Below, in pieces: positions 8,023 to 15,702 of a DNA stretch of 15,824 nucleotides. The notes under the pieces were generated by a model. It saw only the letters and a program-made list of their open reading frames with translations. It made no database searches and was not told where the DNA came from. The translations under genes were made by a program, and so were the position numbers. How positions within the stretch are numbered: the first letter of the stretch is position 1; each line of letters starts with the position of its first letter. The stretch is from positions 1 through 15,824 of the forward strand of contig CAMDKN010000009.1 in assembly GCA_945901035.1 (NCBI GenBank), given 5' to 3'. The stretch is from Gulosibacter massiliensis. GTDB lineage: Bacteria > Actinomycetota > Actinomycetes > Actinomycetales > Microbacteriaceae.

Positions 8023-11000
8023 CTAGTCGACGAACGCCGACGGATCAGGACACGCACACGCGAGGTTTCGATCACCGTACGCACCGTCCACGCGGCGAAC
8101 CGGTGGCCAGTACTTGAGGTTGTCGACCCTCGAGAACAATCCCGACACGGTGTTCGCGGCGATCGCCCGGAACGGGTACGCAGCGACCTCGCGCGAATAC
8201 GCGTGGTTCCACTCGCCCGCGATGAGCGACTCCGCGGTGTGCGGGGCGTTGACGAGCGGGTTGTCATCGGCCGGCCACTCGCCCGCCGCGACCGCATCTG
8301 CTTCGCGCTTGATGCCGATCATCGCTTCGATGAACCGGTCGATCTCGTCGATGTCTTCGCTCTCGGTCGGCTCGACCATGAGCGTTCCCGGAACGGGGAA
8401 CGACATCGTCGGGGCGTGGAATCCGTAGTCGACGAGGCGCTTGGCCACATCGTCAACGGTGACTCCCGTTTCCGCCGTGAGCGGGCGCAGGTCGAGGATG
8501 CACTCGTGCGCGACGAGCCCGTTTTCGCCCGCGTACAGCACCGGGTAGTGCTCGCGAAGTCGGGCCGCGATGTAGTTCGCGGACAACACCGCCGAGGCGG
8601 TCGCGTGGCGAAGACCGTCCGATCCCATCATGCGCACGTACGCCCATGAAATCGGCAGGATGCTCGGGCTTCCGAAGGGCGCCGCCGAAACCGGTCCGCC
8701 GCCGTGAAGGAAGGGTCCGGCACCGCCGGACGCCGAATCGAATGCCGGGTGAGCGTGCGCTTGCGCCATCGGGTGTCCGGGCAGGAACGGCGCGAGGTGG
8801 GCTTTGGCCCCGACCGGTCCGACGCCGGGACCGCCGCCGCCGTGCGGGATGGCGAAGGTCTTGTGCAGGTTGAGGTGCGAAACATCGCCGCCGATGTCAC
8901 CGTATCGTGCGAACCCGAGCAGAGCGTTGAGGTTCGCTCCGTCGATGTAGACCTGTCCGCCGGCGGCGTGAACCGCATCGGTGATCGCGCGGATACCGTG
9001 CTCGTAGACCCCGTGGGTGGACGGGTAGGTGACCATGAGGGCGGCGAGACGATCGCCGTGCTCGGCGATTTTCGCGTTCAGGTCGTCAATGTCGACGTCG
9101 CCGTTCTCCTTGCAGGACACAACGATGACCTTCATGCCGGCCAGGACAGCGGACGCCGCGTTGGTTCCGTGGGCGCTGGAGGGAATGAGGCACGTGTCAC
9201 GGTGGTCGTCCCCGCGAGACAAGTGGTAGCCACGAATGGCCAGGAGTCCGGCGAGTTCGCCCTGGCTTCCCGCGTTGGGCTGGAGGCTGATGGTGTCGTA
9301 ACCGGTCAGTTCCGTCAGCCACTCCTCGAGCTGCGAAATGAGCAACAGGTAGCCGTTCACGTCACTCGCGGGGGCGAACGGGTGCATCCCCCCGAATTCG
9401 CGCCACGTCACGGCTTCCATTTCCGTCGCCGAGTTGAGCTTCATCGTGCACGAACCGAGCGGAATCATTCCGCGGTCCAGCGCGAAGTCCTTGTCCGCGA
9501 GGCGCTTGAGGAACCGCATCATCGACGTTTCGCTGTGGTGCGTGTTGAACACCGGGTGCGTGAGGATGTCGTCCGATCGAACGAGAAGCGCCGGGATAGC
9601 GGTGTCGCCAATCGTGGCGTCAGTAGCGCGAAGCGGCTCGGGGCTCAGACCGAAAATCGGGTCGATCAGTGGGTCGTCCCCGCTGGCCAAGATTCCCGTC
9701 GCAAACCCGGTCGACAGTTCATCAAACGACAACTGCACGATGTCCGAATCGACGACGTGAATGAGAAGCCCCGCTGTGTGAGCCGAGGCAGCGAGAGACG
9801 CCGCCTTGCCCGGCACACGAATCTGCACGGTGTCAAAGAACTCCGAGTGAACAATGTCGTGACCCGCTGAGGCGGCACGTCGGGCGAAGCGCTGGGCGCG
9901 TTCGGCGACATTGAGAGCAATCTGGCGCAGACCGGCCGGTCCGTGATAGACCGCGTACATCGCCGCGAGCACCGCGAGAAGAACCTGTGCAGTACAGATG
10001 TTCGACGTTGCCTTGTCCCGACGGATGTGTTGTTCGCGGGCCTGCAGAGTGAGGCGATACGCGGGTCGGCCGTCCGCATCACGCGAAACACCGATCAGTC
10101 GACCGGGCATCTGGCGTTCGAGGCCCTCGCTCACAGCGAAGAATGCCGAGTGCGGTCCACCGAATCCGAGCGGCACACCGAATCGCTGCGACGATCCGAG
10201 AACGATATCGGCTCCGAGCGAACCGGGCGAGACGACGAGGTTGAGGGCGAGCAAATCGCTTGCGACGATGACGACTCCGCCGACGCCCTTGACCGCGGCG
10301 ATGTCGGCTGCGATGTCGCGGACGCGTCCGCTCGAGCCAGGGTTTTGGATGAGGGCCCCGAACGCGCCGCCCGCAACCGCGGCCGCAGCTTCGCCACCAG
10401 CGAAGTCGACGAACTTCAGGGTCACACCAATCGGCGCGGCGCGGGTTTCGAGAACCGCGCGCGTCTGCGGGAAGGCGTCGGCGTCAACGAGGAACACCAT
10501 GGACTCGCTGTCGGAAACCCGGCGAGCCATCAGCATCGCCTCGGCCGCGGCGGACGCTTCGTCGAGCATGCCCGCGTTTGCGGTTCCCATTCCGGTGAGG
10601 TCACACACCATGGTTTGGAAGGTGATGAGGGCCTCGAGTCTTCCCTGCGAAATTTCCGGCTGGTACGGCGTATAGGCGGTGTACCACGACGGGTTTTCAA
10701 AAATGTTCCGCTTGATGACACTCGGCATGACCGCGTCGTAATACCCGAGCCCGATCATGTTTCGGCCGACGGTGTTCTCGTTCGCGATCGCGCGCAGTTC
10801 GGCGATGGTTTCCCGCTCGCTCGCCGCGTCCGGGATTCGCGACAGGAACGACTCCTGGCGGATTGCGGCGGGGACAGCACTGTCCATTAGTTCGTCGAGG
10901 GTCGAGTATCCGAGAGACCCGAGCATGAGGCTCTGGGCGTCACCGGTCGTTCCGATGTGGCGGCGGCGGAAATCGTTCACGGGCTCTTCCGCAATCAGTG

Positions 11001-11355
11001 CTGCGTAGGCGTCCGCCGAGATGAGTTCCCCGAGGCTGGACACGCGTACCGAAAAGAGCCACCCGTTCCCGTAGGGATCCGAGTTCACCAGTTCCGGTGA
11101 GTCGATGACCGCTTGGTTCGCTTCGACGATTTCACCGGACACAGGTGCGAACAGTTCGCCCACCGACTTGGTCGATTCTGCCTCACCGACGATGGATCCG
11201 GCCGCGATGGTCTTGCCCACCTTGGGCAGGTCGACATAGACGATGTCGCCGAGCGCGTCGGCGGCGTACTGGGTGATCCCGACGACCGCGGTGTCGCCGT
11301 CGATGCGAACCCATTCGTGTTCGCTGGTGTACTGAAGTTCTGCGGGGATGCTCAT
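8023..11355 (-). CDS. gcvHP: Glycine cleavage system H protein fused to P protein (glycine decarboxylase)
   Basis: One open frame of 1110 codons encodes two normally separate subunits. Residues 1-125 are a complete GcvH with the lipoyl-accepting lysine K63 in [16 protein letters not shown] and a normal H-protein end ([10 protein letters not shown]). Residues 126-1110 are a complete GcvP of normal length: FRRRHIG at 129-135, [16 protein letters not shown] in the middle, the PLP lysine K832 in [16 protein letters not shown] (equivalent to about K707 of a free P protein), and the standard end [16 protein letters not shown] decarboxylates glycine and passes aminomethyl to the lipoyl arm of H; T and L complete the cycle. 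ATG 11355 overlaps the gcvT stop in ATGA and has AAAGG upstream. At the joint a GTG (10978-10980) preceded by GGAAGAG could start a separate P protein. One C less in the preceding CCC run would end H at a TGA overlapping that GTG. A true fusion, a recent indel or a sequence error are all possible. Confidence 0.93.
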   Translation of the reverse strand: MSIPAELQYTSEHEWVRIDGDTAVVGITQYAADALGDIVYVDLPKVGKTIAAGSIVGEAESTKSVGELFAPVSGEIVEANQAVIDSPELVNSDPYGNGWLFSVRVSSLGELISADAYAALIAEEPVNDFRRRHIGTTGDAQSLMLGSLGYSTLDELMDSAVPAAIRQESFLSRIPDAASERETIAELRAIANENTVGRNMIGLGYYDAVMPSVIKRNIFENPSWYTAYTPYQPEISQGRLEALITFQTMVCDLTGMGTANAGMLDEASAAAEAMLMARRVSDSESMVFLVDADAFPQTRAVLETRAAPIGVTLKFVDFAGGEAAAAVAGGAFGALIQNPGSSGRVRDIAADIAAVKGVGGVVIVASDLLALNLVVSPGSLGADIVLGSSQRFGVPLGFGGPHSAFFAVSEGLERQMPGRLIGVSRDADGRPAYRLTLQAREQHIRRDKATSNICTAQVLLAVLAAMYAVYHGPAGLRQIALNVAERAQRFARRAASAGHDIVHSEFFDTVQIRVPGKAASLAASAHTAGLLIHVVDSDIVQLSFDELSTGFATGILASGDDPLIDPIFGLSPEPLRATDATIGDTAIPALLVRSDDILTHPVFNTHHSETSMMRFLKRLADKDFALDRGMIPLGSCTMKLNSATEMEAVTWREFGGMHPFAPASDVNGYLLLISQLEEWLTELTGYDTISLQPNAGSQGELAGLLAIRGYHLSRGDDHRDTCLIPSSAHGTNAASAVLAGMKVIVVSCKENGDVDIDDLNAKIAEHGDRLAALMVTYPSTHGVYEHGIRAITDAVHAAGGQVYIDGANLNALLGFARYGDIGGDVSHLNLHKTFAIPHGGGGPGVGPVGAKAHLAPFLPGHPMAQAHAHPAFDSASGGAGPFLHGGGPVSAAPFGSPSILPISWAYVRMMGSDGLRHATASAVLSANYIAARLREHYPVLYAGENGLVAHECILDLRPLTAETGVTVDDVAKRLVDYGFHAPTMSFPVPGTLMVEPTESEDIDEIDRFIEAMIGIKREADAVAAGEWPADDNPLVNAPHTAESLIAGEWNHAYSREVAAYPFRAIAANTVSGLFSRVDNLKYWPPVRRVDGAYGDRNLACACPDPSAFVD

Positions 11356-12464
11356 GCGCGTGCCTTTCGAGAGTAGAACGGTGGAGTGATGACTGTTGCG
11401 GGGATTGATGTGCCACGCACGTCGATGTCGACGACCGTGCCGGGTTCGGCAAAGTCGGGCTCAACGAGTGCGAAGGCGATGGGATAGCCGAGCGTTGGCG
11501 ACAACGCCCCGCTCGTGACGATTCCGATGGTGCGGCCGTTGGCGTGGACCGCATAGCCGGCGCGACCGGCTCGTTTGCCTTCGGACTGGAGCCCCACCAG
11601 AACGGCGGCTCCGGCCGAGACTCCGGCCATGACGCCCTCGCGTCCGACGAAGCTGTCTTTGGTCAGATCCACGGCGCGCGCCGCGTTGACCTGGGACGGC
11701 TTGAGCGAGACGTTCAATTCGTGCCCGTACAGGGGCATACCGGCCTCGAGCCGAAGGGTGTCGCGACACGCGAGCCCACAAGCCTGTAATCCACGGCTCT
11801 CGCCCGCGACGGTCGCCGCGCGCCACAGTTCGGCGGCGTCGGTCGCGGCAATGTACAGTTCGAATCCGTCTTCGCCGGTATACCCGGTGCGGGCGACGAG
11901 GACGGGAGTTCCGCGGAAATCCGCGGGAATGCAACGGTAGTAACCAAGTTCCGCAAGACCCTCGATGGTCAGCCCGTCGACGTGCTCAAGGATGTCAGCC
12001 GAGTTCGGGCCCTGAACGGCAATGAGGGCCACGGTGTCCGAGTCGTCACGGACAACACAGTCGAATCCGCGGGCTCGCTCGCGAATTGCCTCGGCGGCAA
12101 CAAAACGGTTACCCGCGTTCGCCACGACCATGAATTCTTGGTTCCCCGTGCGATAGACCACGAGGTCATCCAGAATGCCCCCGTCCTCGTTGAGCAGGAG
12201 GGAATACTTTGCGCGGCCAACGGGAATCGTCGACAGGGTTCCCGACAAGGCGTAGTCCAGTGTGGCCCCGGAGCCCGGTCCGACCAACAAAATTTCCGCC
12301 ATGTGCGACAAATCAAAGATTCCAGCGGCGGTGCGAACTGCGTGGTGTTCCGCGAGATCGGAGGAATAGCGAACGGGCATGTCCCAACCGGCGAAGTCCG
12401 TAAAGGACGCGCCCAATTCGCGATGAACCGAATCGAGGGGAGACAGTGTGAGGGGCTCTGACAC
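11352..12464 (-). CDS. gcvT: Glycine cleavage system T protein (aminomethyltransferase)
   Basis: GcvT takes the aminomethyl group from lipoyl-H, transfers the one-carbon unit to tetrahydrofolate and releases ammonia. The 370-residue product has the normal family length. It shows the N-terminal [12 protein letters not shown] and [11 protein letters not shown] motifs, the catalytic aspartate region [11 protein letters not shown] (D99/D100), and the folate-site motif [14 protein letters not shown]. The reading frame stays open upstream to 12545, but that part is the second riboswitch aptamer; I therefore start at GTG 12464, five bases after GGAG. An in-frame GTG at 12470 is the alternative. The stop overlaps the start of gcvHP by four bases (ATGA), so the two are translationally coupled. 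Expression should be switched on by glycine through the tandem riboswitch in the leader. Confidence 0.95.
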   Translation of the reverse strand: MSEPLTLSPLDSVHRELGASFTDFAGWDMPVRYSSDLAEHHAVRTAAGIFDLSHMAEILLVGPGSGATLDYALSGTLSTIPVGRAKYSLLLNEDGGILDDLVVYRTGNQEFMVVANAGNRFVAAEAIRERARGFDCVVRDDSDTVALIAVQGPNSADILEHVDGLTIEGLAELGYYRCIPADFRGTPVLVARTGYTGEDGFELYIAATDAAELWRAATVAGESRGLQACGLACRDTLRLEAGMPLYGHELNVSLKPSQVNAARAVDLTKDSFVGREGVMAGVSAGAAVLVGLQSEGKRAGRAGYAVHANGRTIGIVTSGALSPTLGYPIAFALVEPDFAEPGTVVDIDVRGTSIPATVITPPFYSRKARA

Positions 12465-12519
12465 AAACACTCCGAAAGTCAACGCGCGGCCGGCGATCGG
12501 CGACGGGACTCCCCCTCTG

Positions 12520-12682
12520 TTTCTGTGCCTGAGAGTTTCGCGCATCGTGCACGCTTTCCCCTACGGCGGAAGCCTGGGCTTCGCTCTTCAGAGTGACCTA
12601 GCGGTGCGGTACGCGGACCTGAGAGATTGGCGGGGAGGCTTGCTCCTTCGGTGACCGGCTCGAAACCGGTCTCTCCCGCAGC
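12520..12682 (-). promoter_or_regulatory. Tandem glycine riboswitch of the gcv operon
   Basis: Read on the minus strand, two aptamers follow each other. Aptamer I (about 12618-12680) begins GCGGGAGAGACC, contains ACCGAAGGAGCAAGCC and ends ATCTCTCAGG. Aptamer II (about 12520-12598) begins GTCACTCTGAAGAGC, contains GCCGTAGGGGAAAGC and ends AACTCTCAGGCA. The paired GGAGAG/CTCTCAGG stems and the purine-rich cores are the hallmarks of the gcvT glycine riboswitch. The linker is about 19 bases. The expression platform lies between 12519 and the gcvT start at 12464. No clear U-tract terminator is visible there, so control of ribosome access to GGAG is the likelier mechanism (inference). Glycine binding should raise expression of gcvT and gcvHP. 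Confidence 0.92.
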
Positions 12683-12711
12683 GCTAATGGGTCGTGTTCA
12701 CTTGTGGGTTC

Positions 12712-12717
12712 AGTCTA
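12712..12717 (-). promoter_or_regulatory. Candidate -10 box of the gcv operon
   Basis: TAGACT on the minus strand fits the TAnnnT core of actinobacterial -10 boxes and would start transcription near 12705, about 25 bases before aptamer I. It overlaps the TAG stop of the upstream monooxygenase-family gene (12715-12717). No good -35 box is visible at the proper distance, so the call is tentative. Confidence 0.3.
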
Positions 12718-13041
12718 ACGGGGGAAACCGTAGGAACGCGAGACCTGCCCGACGTGAATCGAATAGGTTTCGTACCATTCTTCGCGACCGCGTCGCTGGG
12801 CGTCGCGGTGGGGTTCGTACCCCCGAAACTCGCGGATGGACTCCTCGGAATCAAAATAGGCGACCGTGATTCCCAACCGATTGGAACCCCGTGCCGATTC
12901 ATAGCCGAGAAACCCGGGCATCGCGTTGAGGTACGCGAAGAGTTCGTCGTTCGTCTCGGAATAACCGTTGTCGGTTTCGGTTCGCACCGAGGCGAACACC
13001 GCAAACCACGTTCCGGGCGGGTAGACCGTCAGCCCGCTCAC
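12715..13041 (-). CDS. Antibiotic biosynthesis monooxygenase (ABM)-family protein
   Basis: The 108-residue product is a single ferredoxin-like ABM domain: a first strand WFAVFASVRTE, helix NDELFAYLNAMPGFLGYES, a second strand LGITVAYFDSEESIREF, and the typical C-terminal helix HRDAQRRGREEWYETY followed by the strand VGQVSRSYGF. The AQ..GR..WY..Y pattern is characteristic of a common ABM subfamily of small stand-alone proteins, some of which degrade heme or oxidise quinone-like compounds; the substrate here is unknown. I start it at GTG 13041, which overlaps the stop of the MFS gene in GTGA, so it should be translated by ribosomes terminating on that gene. Longer upstream extensions of the frame lie within the MFS gene and look non-coding. 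Its stop codon overlaps a candidate gcv -10 box. Confidence 0.88.
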   Translation of the reverse strand: MSGLTVYPPGTWFAVFASVRTETDNGYSETNDELFAYLNAMPGFLGYESARGSNRLGITVAYFDSEESIREFRGYEPHRDAQRRGREEWYETYSIHVGQVSRSYGFPR

Positions 13042-14231
13042 TTCGCGACCTCGGGGTCCGGTCTGGTGACGGAACTGAGCACTGCCGCTCCGGCGAGCAT
13101 GACGACGGGGACGAGGAACGAACCGAAGATCCCGGTGATGATGGAAATTCCCCCGAGCACCGGGCCAACGCCGAGGTTGGCGAAATACACCCAGATCCAC
13201 AGCGTGCTTTGGGCTTTCGTGAGCGTCGCTTTGTTGTCCGACACCGCCGACACCGACATCGCGATGCTCAGGGAACCACCGAGTCCCCAGAGCAAACCTC
13301 CGATGTATTCGACCGGCGCGTACGGGGCGAGGGCAAAGATGCCGACGCCGACGGCACACACGATGGCCGAATACAGGACAACCGCTCGGCGCCCGATTCG
13401 GTCCACGACTTTTCCACCAACCACACGGGCAAACGCCATTCCGAGCGAATAGAGGGTGTACGCGAAAGCCGCTTCGGCGGGGGAACGCCCGGCTTCGGCC
13501 AGAGCGAGCGGAATGAAGACCGCGGCGGCCCCTTCGGCGAAGACGAAGATGAAGGCGATGATGGACACGAGAATCGTGCGACGACGGCCCGCGGGGGTCT
13601 GCGCGATTCGAACGCGCGGCTCATCCGACGCGTGATCGGGGTGTTTTCCGTGGTGTGCGGGCAGTCCCGATACGCGGTACAGCACCCACCCGCCGACGAC
13701 CAACGCAGTGACGACGAGTTGAACCCCAACGGGGACGGCCACCAGAATCAAGAGGCTCGTGATGAGTGCGCCGACCAGCACCCCGATGGAATAACCGCCG
13801 TGCAGCATGGGCAGCTTGCTCTTCTCCGACGCGCGGTCGAGCTCGGACGCTTCGATGTTGGCCCCGAAGTCGGCGGCCCCGAACGGGATTCCGAAAAAGA
13901 ACAGTGCGATGGCGGTGATGACAACGGACCCCGCTTGCAATCCGAGCGCCGCCCCGATGAGCGACAGTGGCATCAGGATGTAGGTTCCGACCGCGAGCGT
14001 GCGCGAACCGTACTGCTCGACAATCCGACCCGAGAACAGAACCCCGATGATTGCGCCGGCCGCAAAGACCGTCGCGATGACGCCCATGTCGGCAATCGAC
14101 ACGTCGAGCATGTCGCGCACCTCGGGTCCGCGGCTCGTCCAACTGGCGTTGAGGATACCGCGCCCGAAGAACATGAAGAAGACGGTGACAAACCACACGG
14201 ACGGACGATACGGGACAGCAGTTTTCACCAT
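13038..14231 (-). CDS. MFS transporter, YbjJ-like
   Basis: This 397-residue protein has about twelve hydrophobic segments and the general features of a major facilitator. The N-terminal FFGRGILNASWTSRGPEVRDML (about 21-42) and the mid-protein GAADFGANIEASE followed by LPMLHGGYSIG (about 118-150) resemble the YbjJ-like subfamily. A loop between the halves (about 193-217) is rich in His, Arg and Asp. The second half has the MFS motif GGKVVDRIGRR. Its substrate is not known. The ATG at 14231 has no Shine-Dalgarno sequence, but a TACAGT -10 box ends six bases upstream, so the message is probably leaderless. It overlaps the ABM-family gene by four bases, which suggests the two products act on related compounds (inference). 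Confidence 0.92.
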   Translation of the reverse strand: MVKTAVPYRPSVWFVTVFFMFFGRGILNASWTSRGPEVRDMLDVSIADMGVIATVFAAGAIIGVLFSGRIVEQYGSRTLAVGTYILMPLSLIGAALGLQAGSVVITAIALFFFGIPFGAADFGANIEASELDRASEKSKLPMLHGGYSIGVLVGALITSLLILVAVPVGVQLVVTALVVGGWVLYRVSGLPAHHGKHPDHASDEPRVRIAQTPAGRRRTILVSIIAFIFVFAEGAAAVFIPLALAEAGRSPAEAAFAYTLYSLGMAFARVVGGKVVDRIGRRAVVLYSAIVCAVGVGIFALAPYAPVEYIGGLLWGLGGSLSIAMSVSAVSDNKATLTKAQSTLWIWVYFANLGVGPVLGGISIITGIFGSFLVPVVMLAGAAVLSSVTRPDPEVAK

Positions 14232-14237
14232 TGGCTC

Positions 14238-14243
14238 ACTGTA
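14238..14243 (-). promoter_or_regulatory. Candidate -10 box for a leaderless MFS transcript
   Basis: TACAGT on the minus strand is followed by six bases (GAGCCA) and then the ATG at 14231, the spacing expected if transcription starts at the A of the start codon. No convincing -35 box is seen. The gene lacks a ribosome site, which supports a leaderless message. Confidence 0.45.
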
Positions 14244-14265
14244 TCAGCGCGAGCGCCTCGAGAGA

Positions 14266-14640
14266 TTACGCGGGGCGGACCCACTGACCGTCGGTTTCCA
14301 GCACCCGCATTTTGGCCTCGATGAGTGCGGCGAGAAGTTCGGGCGACAGCGGTTGGTCGATGGGCACGTGGAGGGACCCCGCTGTGCGAACAAAACCCTG
14401 CAGTTCTCGTTCCAACTGTTGAAAAACCCGCCCGCTGTGAGGCAGATACGCGAGGTGGTTCTTGAACGAAGCGAATCCGGCCACGACCCTGCCGGCGACA
14501 GCGAACGCCGGCATCCCATAGGAAATCTTCTGTTCGGCGTCGGGGACGATGTCGAGGATTCGCCGCCGCATCTCCTCGAGGGACGAGCGCTTCGGTTCGG
14601 GAAGTGCGCTGATGTAGGCGTCCACGTCGGCGATGCTCAT
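14266..14640 (-). CDS. DUF1801 (YdhG-like) domain protein
   Basis: The 124-residue product matches the DUF1801 pattern: DVDAYISALPEPKRSSLEEMRRRI at the N-terminus, ISYGMPAF at about 40-47, FASFKNHLAYLPHSG in the middle, and the C-terminal LHVPIDQPLSPELLAALIEAKMR. Proteins of this family are small, soluble, alpha/beta and of unknown biochemical role. The ATG at 14640 is preferred over upstream frame extensions, which run into the lipoprotein gene and carry no family sequence. No Shine-Dalgarno sequence is present; a CAGAAT box ends six bases before the ATG, hinting at a leaderless transcript. It lies 34 bases upstream of the MFS start on the same strand and 40 bases downstream of the lipoprotein stop. 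Confidence 0.88.
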   Translation of the reverse strand: MSIADVDAYISALPEPKRSSLEEMRRRILDIVPDAEQKISYGMPAFAVAGRVVAGFASFKNHLAYLPHSGRVFQQLERELQGFVRTAGSLHVPIDQPLSPELLAALIEAKMRVLETDGQWVRPA

Positions 14641-14680
14641 GCGTTCATTCTGCCCGACCGTCACCGTGTGTCGGCAGCCC

Positions 14681-15322
14681 CTAGCCGTCCTCGGCGAGAA
14701 ATGCATCGACCGCCGCGCGCAGAATCGCGATGTCCGCTTCGGACGGCATTCCGTATTCGACGGTCAGAACTGTGGTTTCGCCACCATTCGTGGACGAGCC
14801 GGTCCGAATCAGCCCGTCACTGACGGTGTAGTCCGCGATATACGCGTCCTTCCCCTCGCCGACCGTGACGGTATACGACCCGTCCGACGCATCGAATTCG
14901 ATGAGACCGTAATCACTGTTCGATTCGTCCGAATACGAAAAACCGACGGACGCGTTGCAGGCGTAGAACACTTCGGTCGACCAGATGAGCTCGCCAACGC
15001 CGCTCTCGCCGACCGAAACAGCGCTGAAATCCTGATATGCGTCCTCTTTCGGAACGAGAATTAACCGTCCACTGCCGTCGGTGGCGATTTCCGTGACACC
15101 GTCGGCCGAGGCCGTCGCGCAACTGGCGTCGGCGATTTCGCGGAACGATCCGACGATGTCGTCCGGAATCGGTAATGCGGTGGCGGTAGCCGTCGGGCTC
15201 GGCGTCGTCGCCGTCGGCTGGGTCGGACTGTTCGGTGGAGTCGTCGGGCTCGGCGAACTCGCGCATCCCGTCACGAGCAACGCGACCGCGCCTATGGTGA
15301 CTCCGATTTTCACAAGACCCAT
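14681..15322 (-). CDS. Small secreted lipoprotein of unknown function
   Basis: The 213-residue product has a lipoprotein signal peptide (MGLVKIGVTIGAVALLVTGC) with C20 as the predicted lipidated residue. A Ser/Thr/Pro-rich linker at about 21-50 probably spans the cell wall. The soluble domain (about 52-213) has two cysteines, C68 and C122, that could form a disulfide, and is acidic. It ends in a short helix, ADIAILRAAVDAFLAEDG. I do not recognise the domain. The ATG at 15322 has no ribosome site, but the -10 box TAGTCT ends exactly six bases before it, so leaderless expression is likely. Neighbours are a DUF4287 gene upstream and a DUF1801 gene downstream; no functional link is evident. Confidence 0.85.
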   Translation of the reverse strand: MGLVKIGVTIGAVALLVTGCASSPSPTTPPNSPTQPTATTPSPTATATALPIPDDIVGSFREIADASCATASADGVTEIATDGSGRLILVPKEDAYQDFSAVSVGESGVGELIWSTEVFYACNASVGFSYSDESNSDYGLIEFDASDGSYTVTVGEGKDAYIADYTVSDGLIRTGSSTNGGETTVLTVEYGMPSEADIAILRAAVDAFLAEDG

Positions 15323-15328
15323 AGGTAC

Positions 15329-15334
15329 AGACTA
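15329..15334 (-). promoter_or_regulatory. Candidate -10 box for a leaderless lipoprotein transcript
   Basis: TAGTCT on the minus strand is followed by six bases (GTACCT) and the ATG at 15322. This matches the TAnnnT-N6-ATG arrangement of leaderless actinobacterial genes. No strong -35 box is visible. Confidence 0.5.
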
Positions 15335-15355
15335 ATGATGAGGTCTGGCGCAGAT

Positions 15356-15568
15356 CTACAGTCCGCGTTCCTTTCGGAACACCGCGACGAGAGCGTTGGC
15401 GTGACCGTGCCCGACCTCGTGATTTTCTTTGAGCCACGCGACCTGGCTCATGTGCGTCGCGTCGAGCACATTGGCCTCCAACAATCCCATCCAATAATCG
15501 ATCGGGTGGCCGTACTTCTTTTCGATCGAAGGGAAGTAACTCTTCGGTCCTTGGACTTTCTCGGTCAT
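15356..15568 (-). CDS. DUF4287 domain protein
   Basis: This 70-residue protein is a single DUF4287 domain. The conserved pattern is SYFPSIEKKYGHPIDYWMGLL at about 10-30, followed by MSQVAWLKENHEVGHGHANALVAVF at about 40-64. The family is widespread in actinobacteria, either alone or fused to DUF5655, and its function is unknown. The ATG at 15568 has an AAGGAG ribosome site eight bases upstream, unlike its leaderless neighbours, so it was probably translated from a message that starts further upstream. That upstream gene is now only a C-terminal stump ending 12 bases before the ATG, so the original operon promoter appears to be lost. Confidence 0.88.
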   Translation of the reverse strand: MTEKVQGPKSYFPSIEKKYGHPIDYWMGLLEANVLDATHMSQVAWLKENHEVGHGHANALVAVFRKERGL

Positions 15569-15580
15569 GCGCGCTGCTCC

Positions 15581-15700
15581 TTAGCTGCGATTGAGGAAGA
15601 GTTCCAGATTATCGAAATAGGACTCCATTCCCGCCTGGGCCTGCCCTTCGGGAAGTTCGCCGTACTGGGAAATATGTCCGACCACTTGCGTATGGTGTCC
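15581..15700 (-). pseudogene. C-terminal remnant of an SRPBCC/AHSA1-like gene
   Basis: Reading backwards from the TAA at 15581-15583, an open frame encodes 39 residues ending QYGELPEGQAQAG, MESYFDNLELFLNRS. The final helix GMESYFDNLELFL resembles the end of actinobacterial SRPBCC/AHSA1-type proteins, which are normally about 140-160 residues. The frame is closed by a TGA at 15701-15703, directly at the start of an opposite-strand AT-rich gene, so the N-terminal three quarters are missing. An in-frame GTG (about codon 6 of the fragment) could give a 34-residue peptide, but it has no clear ribosome site. The fragment lies just upstream of the DUF4287 gene on the same strand. The family assignment rests on a short match and is moderate. 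Confidence 0.5.
15691..15696 (+). promoter_or_regulatory. Candidate -10 box for the plus-strand gene at the right edge
   Basis: TATGGT is followed by six bases (GTCCTC) and the ATG at 15703, again the leaderless spacing. The box lies within the remnant of the opposite-strand gene. No clear -35 box is seen. Confidence 0.4.
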
Positions 15701-15702
15701 TC

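Noticed and set aside
8704..10890. Long plus-strand frames of 388 and 315 codons opposite gcvHP
   Set aside because: They mirror the codon structure of gcvHP, have no recognisable domain and no credible start signals.
12465..12545. N-terminal extension of GcvT starting at the ATG at 12545
   Set aside because: The extra 27 codons come from the second glycine aptamer and the expression platform; homologous T proteins begin near the GTG at 12464, which has GGAG upstream.
13042..13359. 214-codon version of the ABM-family protein starting at 13359
   Set aside because: The extra part lies within the MFS gene in another frame and is Arg/His-rich noise; the ABM domain starts right after the GTG at 13041.
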